A DNA stretch of 64,000 nt from an uncultured Brevundimonas sp. (GTDB lineage Bacteria > Pseudomonadota > Alphaproteobacteria > Caulobacterales > Caulobacteraceae): contig NZ_CAMZFB010000009.1 in the NCBI RefSeq assembly GCF_947305955.1, positions 1 to 64,000 of the forward strand, given 5' to 3'. Under the pieces are notes generated by a model. It was not told the DNA's origin. It did not search any database and saw only the letters and a list, made by a program, of their open reading frames with translations. A program made the translations under genes and the position numbers. Every line of letters begins with the position of its first letter. The first letter of the stretch is position 1. This document shows, one piece after another, positions 50,459 through 59,140 of this stretch.

Positions 50459-52243
50459 ATGGCTGCTTACGAGCTTATCGATCACGAATACGACGTCGTT
50501 GTCGTCGGTGCGGGTGGCTCCGGCCTCCGTGCCGCTCTCGGCGCCGCCCAGCAGGGCCTGAAGGTCGCCTGCGTTACCAAGGTCTTCCCGACCCGCTCGC
50601 ACACCGTGGCCGCCCAGGGCGGTATCTCGGCTTCGCTGGGCAACATGGGCGAAGACAGCTGGCAATGGCACATGTACGACACCGTCAAGGGGTCGGACTG
50701 GCTGGGTGACCAGGACGCTATCGAATATCTGGTCCGTAACGCGCCGCAGGCCGTTTACGAGCTGGAACACTGGGGTGTGCCGTTCTCGCGTACCGAGGAA
50801 GGCAAGATCTACCAGCGCGCCTTCGGCGGTATGACCCGCAACTTCGGTGAAGGTCCGGTGCAGCGCACCTGCGCCGCCGCCGACCGTACCGGCCACGCCA
50901 TCCTGCACACCCTGTACGGCCAGTCGGTCCGTCGCGAAGTGAAGTTCTTCGTCGAATACTTCGCCCTCGACCTGATCATGCAAGACGGTGCCTGCACCGG
51001 CGTGACGGCTCTGCAGCTGGACAACGGCCAGATGCACCAGTTCCGCGCCAAGATGGTCGTTCTGGCCACCGGCGGTTACGGCCGTGCCTACTTCTCGGCC
51101 ACCTCGGCCCACACCTGCACCGGCGACGGTAACGCCATGGTGCTGCGCGCCGGCCTGCCGCTGCAGGATATGGAGTTCGTGCAGTTCCACCCGACCGGCA
51201 TCTACGGCGCAGGCTGCCTGATCACCGAGGGTGCCCGCGGTGAAGGCGGTTACCTGACCAACTCCGAAGGCGAGCGTTTCATGGAACGCTATGCCCCGAC
51301 GGTTAAGGATCTGGCTCCGCGTGACATGGTCTCGCGCTCGATGACCATCGAAATCCGCGAAGGCCGCGGTGTTGGCCCGAACAAGGACCACATCTACCTG
51401 CACCTGGACCACCTGGATCCGGCCATCCTGCACGCCCGCCTGCCGGGTATCTCGGAAAGCGCCAAGATCTTTGCTGGCGTGGACGTGACCAAGGAGCCGA
51501 TCCCGGTTCTGCCGACCGTCCACTACAACATGGGCGGTATCCCGACCAACTATCACGGCGAAGTGCTGACCCTGCGCGACGGCAACCCCGACAGCGTGGT
51601 TCCGGGCCTGATGGCCGTGGGCGAAGCCGCCTGCGTCTCGGTGCACGGTGCCAACCGTCTGGGCTCCAACTCGCTGACCGACCTTGTGGTGTTCGGCCGC
51701 GCCGTCGGCCTGCGCTGCGGTGAAGTCGTCGACAAGAACGCCAAGGTGCAAGACGCACCGAAGTCGCAGATCGACGCCCACATGGCCCGCTTCGACCGCT
51801 TCCGTTACGCCTCGGGCTCGACCCCGACCGCAGAGCTGCGTCTGTCGATGCAGCGCGCCATGCAGTCGGACGCCGCTGTGTTCCGTACCGGCAAGACGCT
51901 GGAAGAGGGCGTTCAGAAGCTGCGCGCCATCGACGCAGCGGGTTCGGACATCAAGACCACGGACCGTGGCCTGATCTGGAACACCGACCTGATGGAAACC
52001 CTCGAGTACGACAACCTGATTTCTCAGGCTATGGTCACCATCGAGGGCGCTGCCAACCGTACCGAGTCCCGCGGCGCTCACGCCCGTGAAGACTTCCCGG
52101 ATCGCGACGACACCAACTGGATGAAGCACACCCTGGCGTGGAAGCGTCCGGGCGAGAACGTCCAGATCGATTACCGTCCGGTTCACAACTACACCATGTC
52201 GGACGAGGTCTCGTACATCGAGCCCAAGGCCCGCGTGTACTAA
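50459..52243 (+). CDS. sdhA: Succinate dehydrogenase flavoprotein subunit SdhA
   Basis: A 594-residue catalytic flavoprotein of complex II. FAD-binding [17 protein letters not shown], the covalent-FAD histidine in [38 protein letters not shown] and the substrate-site [15 protein letters not shown] are all intact. The GGAG in the end of sdhD is a likely ribosome site. Length and layout are normal. Long open frames on the other strand are codon-bias artefacts. Confidence 0.99.
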   Translation: MAAYELIDHEYDVVVVGAGGSGLRAALGAAQQGLKVACVTKVFPTRSHTVAAQGGISASLGNMGEDSWQWHMYDTVKGSDWLGDQDAIEYLVRNAPQAVYELEHWGVPFSRTEEGKIYQRAFGGMTRNFGEGPVQRTCAAADRTGHAILHTLYGQSVRREVKFFVEYFALDLIMQDGACTGVTALQLDNGQMHQFRAKMVVLATGGYGRAYFSATSAHTCTGDGNAMVLRAGLPLQDMEFVQFHPTGIYGAGCLITEGARGEGGYLTNSEGERFMERYAPTVKDLAPRDMVSRSMTIEIREGRGVGPNKDHIYLHLDHLDPAILHARLPGISESAKIFAGVDVTKEPIPVLPTVHYNMGGIPTNYHGEVLTLRDGNPDSVVPGLMAVGEAACVSVHGANRLGSNSLTDLVVFGRAVGLRCGEVVDKNAKVQDAPKSQIDAHMARFDRFRYASGSTPTAELRLSMQRAMQSDAAVFRTGKTLEEGVQKLRAIDAAGSDIKTTDRGLIWNTDLMETLEYDNLISQAMVTIEGAANRTESRGAHAREDFPDRDDTNWMKHTLAWKRPGENVQIDYRPVHNYTMSDEVSYIEPKARVY

Positions 52244-52257
52244 GGAGGATTTGAAAC

Positions 52258-53061
52258 ATGGTTCAACTCAACCTCCCGCGCGGCTCCAAGCCGACCACCG
52301 GCAAGGTCCACAAGGCTCCGGCCGGCGCCAAGAACGTCAAGACCTACAAGGTCTATCGTTACGACCCGGAAGTGGACGCCGATCCGCGCTGGGACGTCTA
52401 TGAGGTGTCTTCGGACGACCACGGCCCGATGCTGCTGGACGCCCTGATCCACATCAAGAACACGATCGACCCGTCGCTGTCGTTCCGCCGTTCGTGCCGT
52501 GAAGGCATCTGCGGTTCGTGCTCGATGAACATCGACGGCAACAACACCCTCGCCTGCACCAAGGGCTGGGACGAGTGCAAGTCGCACAACATCACCATCG
52601 CTCCGCTGCCGCACCAGCCGGTAGTGAAGGATCTGGTGACCGACCTGTCGCTGTTCTACGCCCAGTACGACTCGATCCAGCCGTACCTGCAGTCCGACCT
52701 GCCGGATCCGGAAAAGGAACGCCTGCAGTCGCCGGAAGATCGCGAGAAGCTCGACGGTCTGTACGAGTGCATCCTGTGCGCCTGCTGCTCGACCTCGTGC
52801 CCGAGCTACTGGTGGAACCAGGAAGAGTACCTCGGCCCGGCAGCCCTGCTGGGTGCGTACCGCTGGATCTCGGACAGCCGCGACGACGCCACCCAGAAGC
52901 GCCTCGACGATCTGGAAGACCCATTCAAGCTGTACCGCTGCCACACCATTATGAACTGTGCGCAGGTCTGCCCGAAGGGTCTGAACCCGGCCAAGGCGAT
53001 CGCCGAAACCAAGAAGCTGATGGTTTCGCCGTCGCGCAAGAAGGAAAAGGCGTCCGCGTAA
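52258..53061 (+). CDS. sdhB: Succinate dehydrogenase iron-sulfur subunit SdhB
   Basis: A 267-residue subunit with three Fe-S clusters: [16 protein letters not shown] with a later LAC ([2Fe-2S]), [12 protein letters not shown] ([4Fe-4S]) and [11 protein letters not shown] ([3Fe-4S]). It passes electrons from SdhA to ubiquinone. An AAGGAGG site precedes the ATG. It follows sdhA by 14 bases, and a ferredoxin gene follows within 20 bases. Confidence 0.99.
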   Translation: MVQLNLPRGSKPTTGKVHKAPAGAKNVKTYKVYRYDPEVDADPRWDVYEVSSDDHGPMLLDALIHIKNTIDPSLSFRRSCREGICGSCSMNIDGNNTLACTKGWDECKSHNITIAPLPHQPVVKDLVTDLSLFYAQYDSIQPYLQSDLPDPEKERLQSPEDREKLDGLYECILCACCSTSCPSYWWNQEEYLGPAALLGAYRWISDSRDDATQKRLDDLEDPFKLYRCHTIMNCAQVCPKGLNPAKAIAETKKLMVSPSRKKEKASA

Positions 53062-53080
53062 GCGGGCGCTTTGCCTCCCC

Positions 53081-53401
53081 TTGGCGAAGATCAAATACAT
53101 CGAGTTCGACGGCCGCGAGCATGAGATCGAGGTCAAGAACGGCCTTTCGGTCATGGAAGGCGCGGTGCGCAACAACATCCCGGGCATCGATGCCGACTGT
53201 GGCGGGGCCTGCGCCTGTGCAACCTGCCACTGCTACGTCGATGAGGCGTTTCTGGATGTGACGGGCCGTCCGTCGGCGATGGAAGAGTCCATGCTCGACT
53301 TCGCCGAGAATGTGCAGCCCAACAGCCGCCTGTCCTGCCAGATTAGGGTCTCTGATGACCTTGATGGCCTGATTGTCCGGCTGCCGGAAAACCAGCACTG
53401 A
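53081..53401 (+). CDS. [2Fe-2S] ferredoxin, adrenodoxin type
   Basis: A 106-residue ferredoxin with the pattern C-x5-C-x2-C in [15 protein letters not shown] and the fourth ligand in RLSCQIRV. The plant/adrenodoxin fold ([20 protein letters not shown] at the start) points to the type used by Fe-S assembly or cytochrome P450 systems. The start is a TTG at 53081, giving LAKIKYIEF; no strong ribosome site is visible. Being at the end of the sdh operon it may share its transcript. Confidence 0.93.
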   Translation: MAKIKYIEFDGREHEIEVKNGLSVMEGAVRNNIPGIDADCGGACACATCHCYVDEAFLDVTGRPSAMEESMLDFAENVQPNSRLSCQIRVSDDLDGLIVRLPENQH

Positions 53402-53402
53402 G

Positions 53403-54209
53403 ATGATAGACCCCCGACTGTCCGAGGCCGTCGGGGGTTTTCTTTTGTCCCGACTGCGCTCTGACCGGCCCGTCCTCATCGGTATTGCGGGCAGTCAGGG
53501 ATCGGGCAAATCGACCCTCGCCGCCCATCTGGCCAAGACCCATGGCGGCGTTAGCTTGTCGCTGGATGATGTCTATCTGACCCGTGACGAACGGATGAAT
53601 TTGGGGCGGCGGGTGCATCCCCTGTTCCTGACGCGAGGGGTGCCGGGGACGCATGATCTCGACTTGCTGTCAGAGGTGCTGGAAGCCTTGTCCGGTGCAT
53701 CTGACGATACCGAAACCCCCTTGCCTGTTTTCGACAAACTGGCTGACGAGCGGTTACCGATAGAGCAATGGCCTGTCCATCGTGGACGCCCGCGCTTCAT
53801 TATTCTGGAAGGATGGTGCCTTGGCGCGGTGCCGGAGCCTGAAGAACGGTTGCGCGAGCCAGTGAATGCACTGGAGGCCGAGGCCGACCCCGAACGGCAT
53901 TGGCGCGATGCGGTGAATGACGCGCTGGAGGGCCGCTATGCCGACCTGCACCGGCGTCTGGATGGGCTCTGCTACCTGCGGGCACCGGACTTCGAGACGG
54001 TGCTCGACTGGCGCTGCGAGCAGGAGGCGGGCTTGCTGGGTGTGGATTCTATACCGGCGGGGCGGCGTGGCGCGATCCGCCGTTTCGTAGCCCATTTCCA
54101 GCGGCTGACACTCTGGATGATGCAGGGCGGCATCATGGCCGACCTGGTTATAGAACTGGACCGTTCACGCCATGTGGTTGCCATCGCCCAAGGCGATACC
54201 ACCTGTTAG
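53403..54209 (+). CDS. P-loop kinase, probably D-glycerate 3-kinase-like
   Basis: A 268-residue protein with Walker A in GIAGSQGSGKSTLAAHL (about residues 27-43), a SLSLDDVYLTRDER segment and RFIILEGWCLG, matching the D-glycerate 3-kinase/YggC-like branch of the P-loop kinases. Phosphorylation of glycerate is inferred from family. The ATG at 53403 follows the ferredoxin stop by one base, but a terminator lies across codons 3-12. A TTG at 53445, after the hairpin, is an alternative start that would keep the P-loop. Confidence 0.85.
   Translation: MIDPRLSEAVGGFLLSRLRSDRPVLIGIAGSQGSGKSTLAAHLAKTHGGVSLSLDDVYLTRDERMNLGRRVHPLFLTRGVPGTHDLDLLSEVLEALSGASDDTETPLPVFDKLADERLPIEQWPVHRGRPRFIILEGWCLGAVPEPEERLREPVNALEAEADPERHWRDAVNDALEGRYADLHRRLDGLCYLRAPDFETVLDWRCEQEAGLLGVDSIPAGRRGAIRRFVAHFQRLTLWMMQGGIMADLVIELDRSRHVVAIAQGDTTC
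53411..53437 (+). terminator. Intrinsic terminator inside the first codons of the kinase gene
   Basis: CCCCCGAC (53411-53418) pairs perfectly with GTCGGGGG (53430-53437), followed by TTTTCTTTTG. It is a strong terminator just after the ferredoxin stop, yet it lies within the opening of the kinase frame that begins at 53403. It probably ends the sdhCDAB-ferredoxin transcript. Confidence 0.85.
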
Positions 54210-54260
54210 AATGATCCAAAGTAACGGCCCGCTTTCCTGGGCCTTGTCAGGTCTGTTGTT

Positions 54261-54584
54261 GTGTTTGGTTTGTTCAAGCGCGGCGGAAACGCATCGTCTT
54301 TAAAAGCTCTGGCCGGGCATGGCACTGTGCTGACCGGACAGATGGAACTGCCCTGTCGCTTGAAGGCGGCGTCTGACAGCCGTCTGGACGTGGGTCTGGA
54401 GCGTGGCTCGGGGCTGTCGGGGGCCATGATCGTGGTCGATCATACGCGTGGCCTTGCGCTGGACGTCAGGGTCGCCCAAGCCAAGGGAAGCGACATCACC
54501 TTTGATATCGTCCGCAGCCACGACCTGCGCGGTTTGGTCCCTGCGCGGCTGGGCCGCGCGCGGGACCTTTATAACCGTCGTTAG
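54261..54584 (+). CDS. Small protein with a PilZ-like beta-rich domain (weak)
   Basis: A 107-residue protein starting at a GTG (54261), opening FGLFKRGGNASSLKALAGHG. The middle (MELPCRLKAASDSRLDVGLERGSGLSG and VDHTRGLALDVRVAQAKGSD) looks like a PilZ-type barrel, but the RxxxR and (D/N)xSxxG c-di-GMP motifs are not clear, so cyclic-di-GMP binding is doubtful. It is convergent with the HAD gene, overlapping by four bases. Confidence 0.55.
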   Translation: MFGLFKRGGNASSLKALAGHGTVLTGQMELPCRLKAASDSRLDVGLERGSGLSGAMIVVDHTRGLALDVRVAQAKGSDITFDIVRSHDLRGLVPARLGRARDLYNRR

Positions 54585-55429
54585 ATGCCGGCGGGCATGG
54601 TGCCCGCATTGATGGCGATACGGCCGATCAGGCCCTTCACAATCAGGTCCAGCGCCGAGCCTTCGGTATAGTCGGCAGCCGCCACGAAGTTCACGCGGTC
54701 TTCCGAGATCAGGGAATAGACCTTCTTCTGGTCCTTTTCGTTCGAGCGCGGGTCATAGACGGCGATGGAGAAGCCGCCCTTGGTGTGCATCATCTTCATG
54801 GTCGGCACATCGGTGTCGCCGTCGCCGAGGAAGATCATGCGGTCGAACGGGATCGGACGGTCTTCATCGGGGATGAAGTGGTTCACCCGTTCGTGCTCCC
54901 AGTGGTTCTTCACGCCCTTGTTGATGCGGAACAGGTACTGGGTCTTGGTAGTGTAGTTCACACCAACAGCGGGCCAGGCGGCCTCGCCCTTGTCGTCATA
55001 GACATAGTGGCTGGCGAAAACATGGGTCAGGGCCGGACGGATCGGGGTGCCGTCGATCATCTCTTCCAGACCGGCGGAGATGATGTAGTGCTCGATCTCG
55101 AGGTTGTATTTGGCACCAAAGGCATTGATGCGGTCGAACCACGACAGGTCCCGCAGACCGTCGAACAGGGCCACGTCATGACCATGCTCGGCCAGCATGT
55201 CCTTGGTGATGGAGATGCCCTTGTCGCGGGCATGCTTCAGCATCAGCTGCATATACATCAGGATGCCGTCCGCATCGGCCCCCTTGGTCAGGGCCTCGGC
55301 CTCGCCCCAGAAGGCACCGATGTCCATACCCACGGACGGGATGAAGCTGACCTCCTGCATGTTTCCGCGGGCAAGGGTGCCGTCGAAATCATAGATGAGG
55401 GCGGTCTTCAGAGGTTTGTTGTCGGCCAT
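54581..55429 (-). CDS. HAD-superfamily phosphatase/hydrolase
   Basis: A 283-residue HAD-like protein. Motif I is IYDFDGTLARGN (nucleophile and acid D), and motif IV is FLGDGDTDVPTM. The cap sequence with SFIPSVGMDIGAFWGEAEAL is of a type common in alphaproteobacteria. The ATG at 55429 gives MADNKPLKTALIYDFDG. Substrate unknown. It lies 46 bases downstream of divL on the same strand and is probably co-transcribed with it. Confidence 0.88.
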   Translation of the reverse strand: MADNKPLKTALIYDFDGTLARGNMQEVSFIPSVGMDIGAFWGEAEALTKGADADGILMYMQLMLKHARDKGISITKDMLAEHGHDVALFDGLRDLSWFDRINAFGAKYNLEIEHYIISAGLEEMIDGTPIRPALTHVFASHYVYDDKGEAAWPAVGVNYTTKTQYLFRINKGVKNHWEHERVNHFIPDEDRPIPFDRMIFLGDGDTDVPTMKMMHTKGGFSIAVYDPRSNEKDQKKVYSLISEDRVNFVAAADYTEGSALDLIVKGLIGRIAINAGTMPAGI

Positions 55430-55475
55430 GGGCAAGGGGGTTCCTGAGGTCTTGGAACGGCCCCTTAGCACGAAC

Positions 55476-57827
55476 TCACTCTAAAATCAGTTCCGGCATA
55501 GCGGCAGGACTTTGGGCCTTGGTCGGAAGCTTGAGAATAAAGGTCGCGCCTTTGCCGGGGGCGGACTCGACCTCTGCCGATCCGCCATGCAATTCGACCA
55601 GAGCCTTGACCAGCGCCAGTGCCACGCCCGGTCCGCCCCGTTCACGGCGGACAAAGCGGTCGAATACATGGGCCTGCAGGTGGAAGGGGATGCCGCGCCC
55701 GGTATCGCTGACGCGGATCTGGATTTCGCTGTCGGTCGCACTGGCGGCAAGGGTGACGACGCCGCCATCCGATACGGCCCGACAGGCGTTTTCCAACAGG
55801 TGTTCGATGGCCTGCTCGATGCGTTTTTCGTCAGCGCGCAGGACCGGAAGGTTCTCGGTGATATCCAGTTCGATGCGGGCACCACGTCCCTCGACCTTGG
55901 GCCGGATGTCCTGCTCCAGACCTTTCAGCAGGTCAGGCAGGCGCACATCGCCCAGCGTCAATTCCATCTCTCCGGCGTCGATCTGGGCCATGTCGAGCAC
56001 GTCATCGATGGATCGGGCCAGATGGCTGGCGGCGACGCGGATGGCACCCGCGTGCTGGCGGCTACGCTCGGGCATGTCGCCCATGGCTTCCAGCAGTTCC
56101 GAATAGCCGACAATGGTCGTCAGCGGCGTGCGAAGCTCATAGGAGACGCTGCCGACAAACTCGCGTTTCAGGGCCTGGCTTTCCGCCAGCGCGGCTTCCT
56201 TTTCGGCCAGAGCCTGTTCCAGCGCGCGACGGGCTGTCTCGTCCGAGAAGGCAACCAGAGTGGCACCGTCGGGCAGCGGTCGCGTCTTCCAGACGACGAA
56301 GCGACCATCCTGCGTGCGGCCTTCGCCGGAGACCGGAATACGGCTTTCGGGATCGGGGTCTGCCACGCGGGCTTTCAGACCCATCCAGAGTGCATTGTCG
56401 GGTAACAGGGCGCGGCACAGCTGGGCCACGTCGTCGAAATCCTGCGCGTGGTCCAGCTTTTCCTTGGACAGGTTCCAGAAGGCTTCGAAGGCGTCGTTAC
56501 GCAGTCGCAGGCGGCTGTCCGAACCGAACACGGCCACGGCGTCCGACAGCTTGTCCAGCGTCGCCATCTGGACCTGAATCTGGGCGTTGTAGCGGCTCCG
56601 CAGGTTCAGCTCGTCGGTGATGTCGGAGAAGATCAGCAGGATGCCGCCCAGCGGGTGGGGCTGGCGCACCACGCGCAGGGTGCGGCCATCGGGCAGGCGC
56701 CACGTGTCATCGGGCGAGGCCTGTGCCGCGCCATAGAAGTCCAGCTCATGGGCCTTCCACTGCGCATAGTCCACGACCTCGGGCAGCAGGCGGCGCTGGC
56801 GCAGGCGGTCCAGAAGCTCGCCGTGGGTGGGGCGTTCATCCAGCCATGCGGCATCGATGTTGAACAGTTGCTGGAAGGCGGTGTTGTGGAAGGCCAGACG
56901 CTTGGCGGGGCCGAAAATGGCCACGGCGTCGGCAAGGTGGTTCAGCGTTTCGTCGTGGGCCTCGACGTGGCGGCGCAGGGTGTCGCGCGTCTCTTCGGCC
57001 TCGGTCATATCGACGGCAAAGGCGATCACGGCTCCGCGCCCGCCAATCAGTGGCTCGGCCAAAATCTTCCATGCGCGGCGGCGACCTTCCGATGAGATCC
57101 AGCGGAAGCCTTCCTGACGGCTGTTCAGGCGCACGGCCTCGGCCACGATGGCGTCGGCCCCGCGGTCAAAGCTCACGGCCTCGTCGCGGGCCTGTTGCAG
57201 GCTCTCGACCCGCGTTTCACGCAGCCATGCGCTGTTGGCCCAGACCAGTTTGCCGGTGCCGTCCACGACCCATGTCGGCGAGGGCGACTGTTCGGCCAGA
57301 ACGCCGGGGCCGGCCTCCATGCCAATCGCATGGGTGACCCGTGACAGACGCACCCACGCCCCGCCGCCCAAGGCACGACCTTCGACAGCCCATGCGCCTT
57401 CGCCGGATTCCAGAACCGTTTCAAAGCCTTCCCCTTCCTGAAGCAGGGAAAAGAAGCGGGTTGGATGAAGGCGTTTCAGGCGGGCCGTGAGCTGTTCGGC
57501 GGCCTTGGAGACGTCTTCGCTGGTCGGCTGCTGATCGGTGGGCAGCGGTAGGTCGATCAGGTTGAACAGAGGCTCGTACGGGCCAAAAACCGCCCTCACC
57601 TCGCCCTCCGGAGACAGCGCCAGACGCAGATCGTCAAAGGCGTTTAGGGCACCCGAACAGGCGGCGGACTGGATCAGGGCATGGCTGGCCGTCTGGTCGA
57701 TCTCGCGCTCGCGGCGTTTGAGGCCCCGATACAGCCGCGCAGCCCACGCACTGACGGCCAGCGCGAGGCCGGCCGCCCCTGCGCTGGCGACAAAGGCGAT
57801 GTCTGCGGCGATGTCGGCCTCGGCCAT
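55476..57827 (-). CDS. divL: DivL, atypical PAS-containing sensor kinase with tyrosine at the phospho-acceptor site
   Basis: A 783-residue histidine-kinase-like protein with an N-terminal membrane segment (about 12-34), several PAS-like domains (about residues 160-520), an HisKA-like region and a HATPase domain. In the HisKA region the sequence is FVGSVSYELRTPLTTIVGYSELLE, with Y563 where kinases have His, the mark of Caulobacter DivL (Tyr550 there). The HATPase keeps the N box (EHLLENACRAV) and SDTGRGI but its G2 box is altered (GPGVALALV). DivL promotes CckA kinase activity and reads DivK in cell-cycle control. The ATG at 57827 has GGAG five bases before it. Confidence 0.95.
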   Translation of the reverse strand: MAEADIAADIAFVASAGAAGLALAVSAWAARLYRGLKRREREIDQTASHALIQSAACSGALNAFDDLRLALSPEGEVRAVFGPYEPLFNLIDLPLPTDQQPTSEDVSKAAEQLTARLKRLHPTRFFSLLQEGEGFETVLESGEGAWAVEGRALGGGAWVRLSRVTHAIGMEAGPGVLAEQSPSPTWVVDGTGKLVWANSAWLRETRVESLQQARDEAVSFDRGADAIVAEAVRLNSRQEGFRWISSEGRRRAWKILAEPLIGGRGAVIAFAVDMTEAEETRDTLRRHVEAHDETLNHLADAVAIFGPAKRLAFHNTAFQQLFNIDAAWLDERPTHGELLDRLRQRRLLPEVVDYAQWKAHELDFYGAAQASPDDTWRLPDGRTLRVVRQPHPLGGILLIFSDITDELNLRSRYNAQIQVQMATLDKLSDAVAVFGSDSRLRLRNDAFEAFWNLSKEKLDHAQDFDDVAQLCRALLPDNALWMGLKARVADPDPESRIPVSGEGRTQDGRFVVWKTRPLPDGATLVAFSDETARRALEQALAEKEAALAESQALKREFVGSVSYELRTPLTTIVGYSELLEAMGDMPERSRQHAGAIRVAASHLARSIDDVLDMAQIDAGEMELTLGDVRLPDLLKGLEQDIRPKVEGRGARIELDITENLPVLRADEKRIEQAIEHLLENACRAVSDGGVVTLAASATDSEIQIRVSDTGRGIPFHLQAHVFDRFVRRERGGPGVALALVKALVELHGGSAEVESAPGKGATFILKLPTKAQSPAAMPELILE

Positions 57828-57941
57828 ACGCACTCCAGAACGTCAAAAGGTTGATTCGCGTTTACCATAACCTGAGCGGGGGCTTTCGGCGACGCTTGAT
57901 CCCGCATTGCCGAGCAGCTTTCGACAGGCGATACCCGTGTC

Positions 57942-58352
57942 ATGGATATGGCTTGGCAAGATCAGACCGCCCCGTCGCTGGACGACTTCGACCGTATGGC
58001 CCGACAGGCCTTCGAGGCCCTGCCGCCCCTGTTCCGTCAGGCGGCAGCGGATGTGGTTATTCGCATTGATGATTTTCCGGACGAGGAGACGCTGCGCGAT
58101 CTGGAAATCGAGGACGGGTTCGAACTGACCGGCCTCTATGTCGGGGCGCATGTGGGGGAACGCGACGGGCTGGGGCCTGCGCCGGAGCCGTCACGGGTCT
58201 TCCTCTATCGTCGCCCTATTCTGGACGAGTGGTGCGAGCGCGGAGATGTCGGCCTTTATGATCTGGTGTCCCATGTTCTGATCCACGAACTGGGTCACCA
58301 CATGGGGCTGGACGACGACCAGATCGACGCCATCGAGGACGCGGCGGACTGA
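57942..58352 (+). CDS. Zincin-like metallopeptidase (DUF1025-type)
   Basis: A 136-residue protein with a zinc-protease motif HELGHHMGLDDDQ near its C-terminus, typical of the small metallopeptidase family PF06262. A short N-terminal helical part precedes it (FDRMARQAFEALPPLFRQAA). The physiological substrate is unknown. It is divergent from divL and its stop overlaps the ABC ATPase start by one base, so the two are coupled. Confidence 0.92.
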   Translation: MDMAWQDQTAPSLDDFDRMARQAFEALPPLFRQAAADVVIRIDDFPDEETLRDLEIEDGFELTGLYVGAHVGERDGLGPAPEPSRVFLYRRPILDEWCERGDVGLYDLVSHVLIHELGHHMGLDDDQIDAIEDAAD

Positions 58353-59137
58353 TGGCGGAACCGTTTCTGGAGATTGCGGGGGCCACCGTTGTGCGCGGTG
58401 ACCGCAAACTGGTCGATGACCTGTCGCTGAGTGTCCGCGAAGGCGAGCATCTGGCCATTCTCGGCCCCAATGGCTCGGGTAAGTCGACGCTGGTCAATCT
58501 GATCCTGCAACAGGTCCGCCCGCTGTACGGGGGTAAGGTGGCGCTGTGGGGTCAGGCGCAGTGGGACCTGTTCGAGCTGCGCCGCCAGTTGGGGTTCGTC
58601 TCCCCTGCTCTGCAAGGTGATCTGGCGGGCGAAGAGGCGCTGGAGGTGATGGAGGCGGTGGTATCCGGCTTCTTCGCCTCGCGCGGCCTGTGGCATGCTC
58701 AGAAGGTGACGGATGAGATGCGTGCCCGGGCCCATGAGGCTCTGGTCAGGGCGTCTGCCGACCATCTGATCGGACGGCGCATGAACACGCTTTCGACGGG
58801 AGAGGCGCGCCGCGTTCTGATCGCCCGCGCCCTTGTCCATCGCCCTCGCGCCCTGTTGCTGGACGAGGCCTGTGCGGGGCTGGACCCTGCCGCCCGCCGT
58901 GCCTTCCTTCAGGACCTGCGCGGTGTCATCGGGCCGCAGACCACTCTGATCGTGGTGACCCACCACATCGACGAAATCCTGCCGGAGATCGGACGGGTGG
59001 TGATGATGAAACAGGGTCGTCTAATTGCCGACGGGCCGAAGTCCGAACAACTGACCGACGAAAACCTGTCGGCGCTGTTTGGACTGTCGGCCCGTGTATC
59101 CCATCGCGATGGATGGTACGGCGCGATCTACGGCTAA
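58352..59137 (+). CDS. ABC transporter ATP-binding protein
   Basis: A 261-residue ATPase with Walker A GPNGSGKST (near residues 38-46), the signature LSTGEARR and Walker B ALLLDEACAGLD. No permease gene is adjacent, so the partner is unknown; the GLWHAQKVTD region is longer than usual for metal importers and resembles ModF-like or stand-alone ATPases. It is coupled to the zincin gene and convergent with rsmB. Confidence 0.88.
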   Translation: MAEPFLEIAGATVVRGDRKLVDDLSLSVREGEHLAILGPNGSGKSTLVNLILQQVRPLYGGKVALWGQAQWDLFELRRQLGFVSPALQGDLAGEEALEVMEAVVSGFFASRGLWHAQKVTDEMRARAHEALVRASADHLIGRRMNTLSTGEARRVLIARALVHRPRALLLDEACAGLDPAARRAFLQDLRGVIGPQTTLIVVTHHIDEILPEIGRVVMMKQGRLIADGPKSEQLTDENLSALFGLSARVSHRDGWYGAIYG

Positions 59138-59140
59138 GGA

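Noticed and set aside
49655-52186. An 843-codon minus-strand frame opposite sdhC-sdhA
   Set aside because: Antisense shadow of the sdh operon, without recognisable family features.
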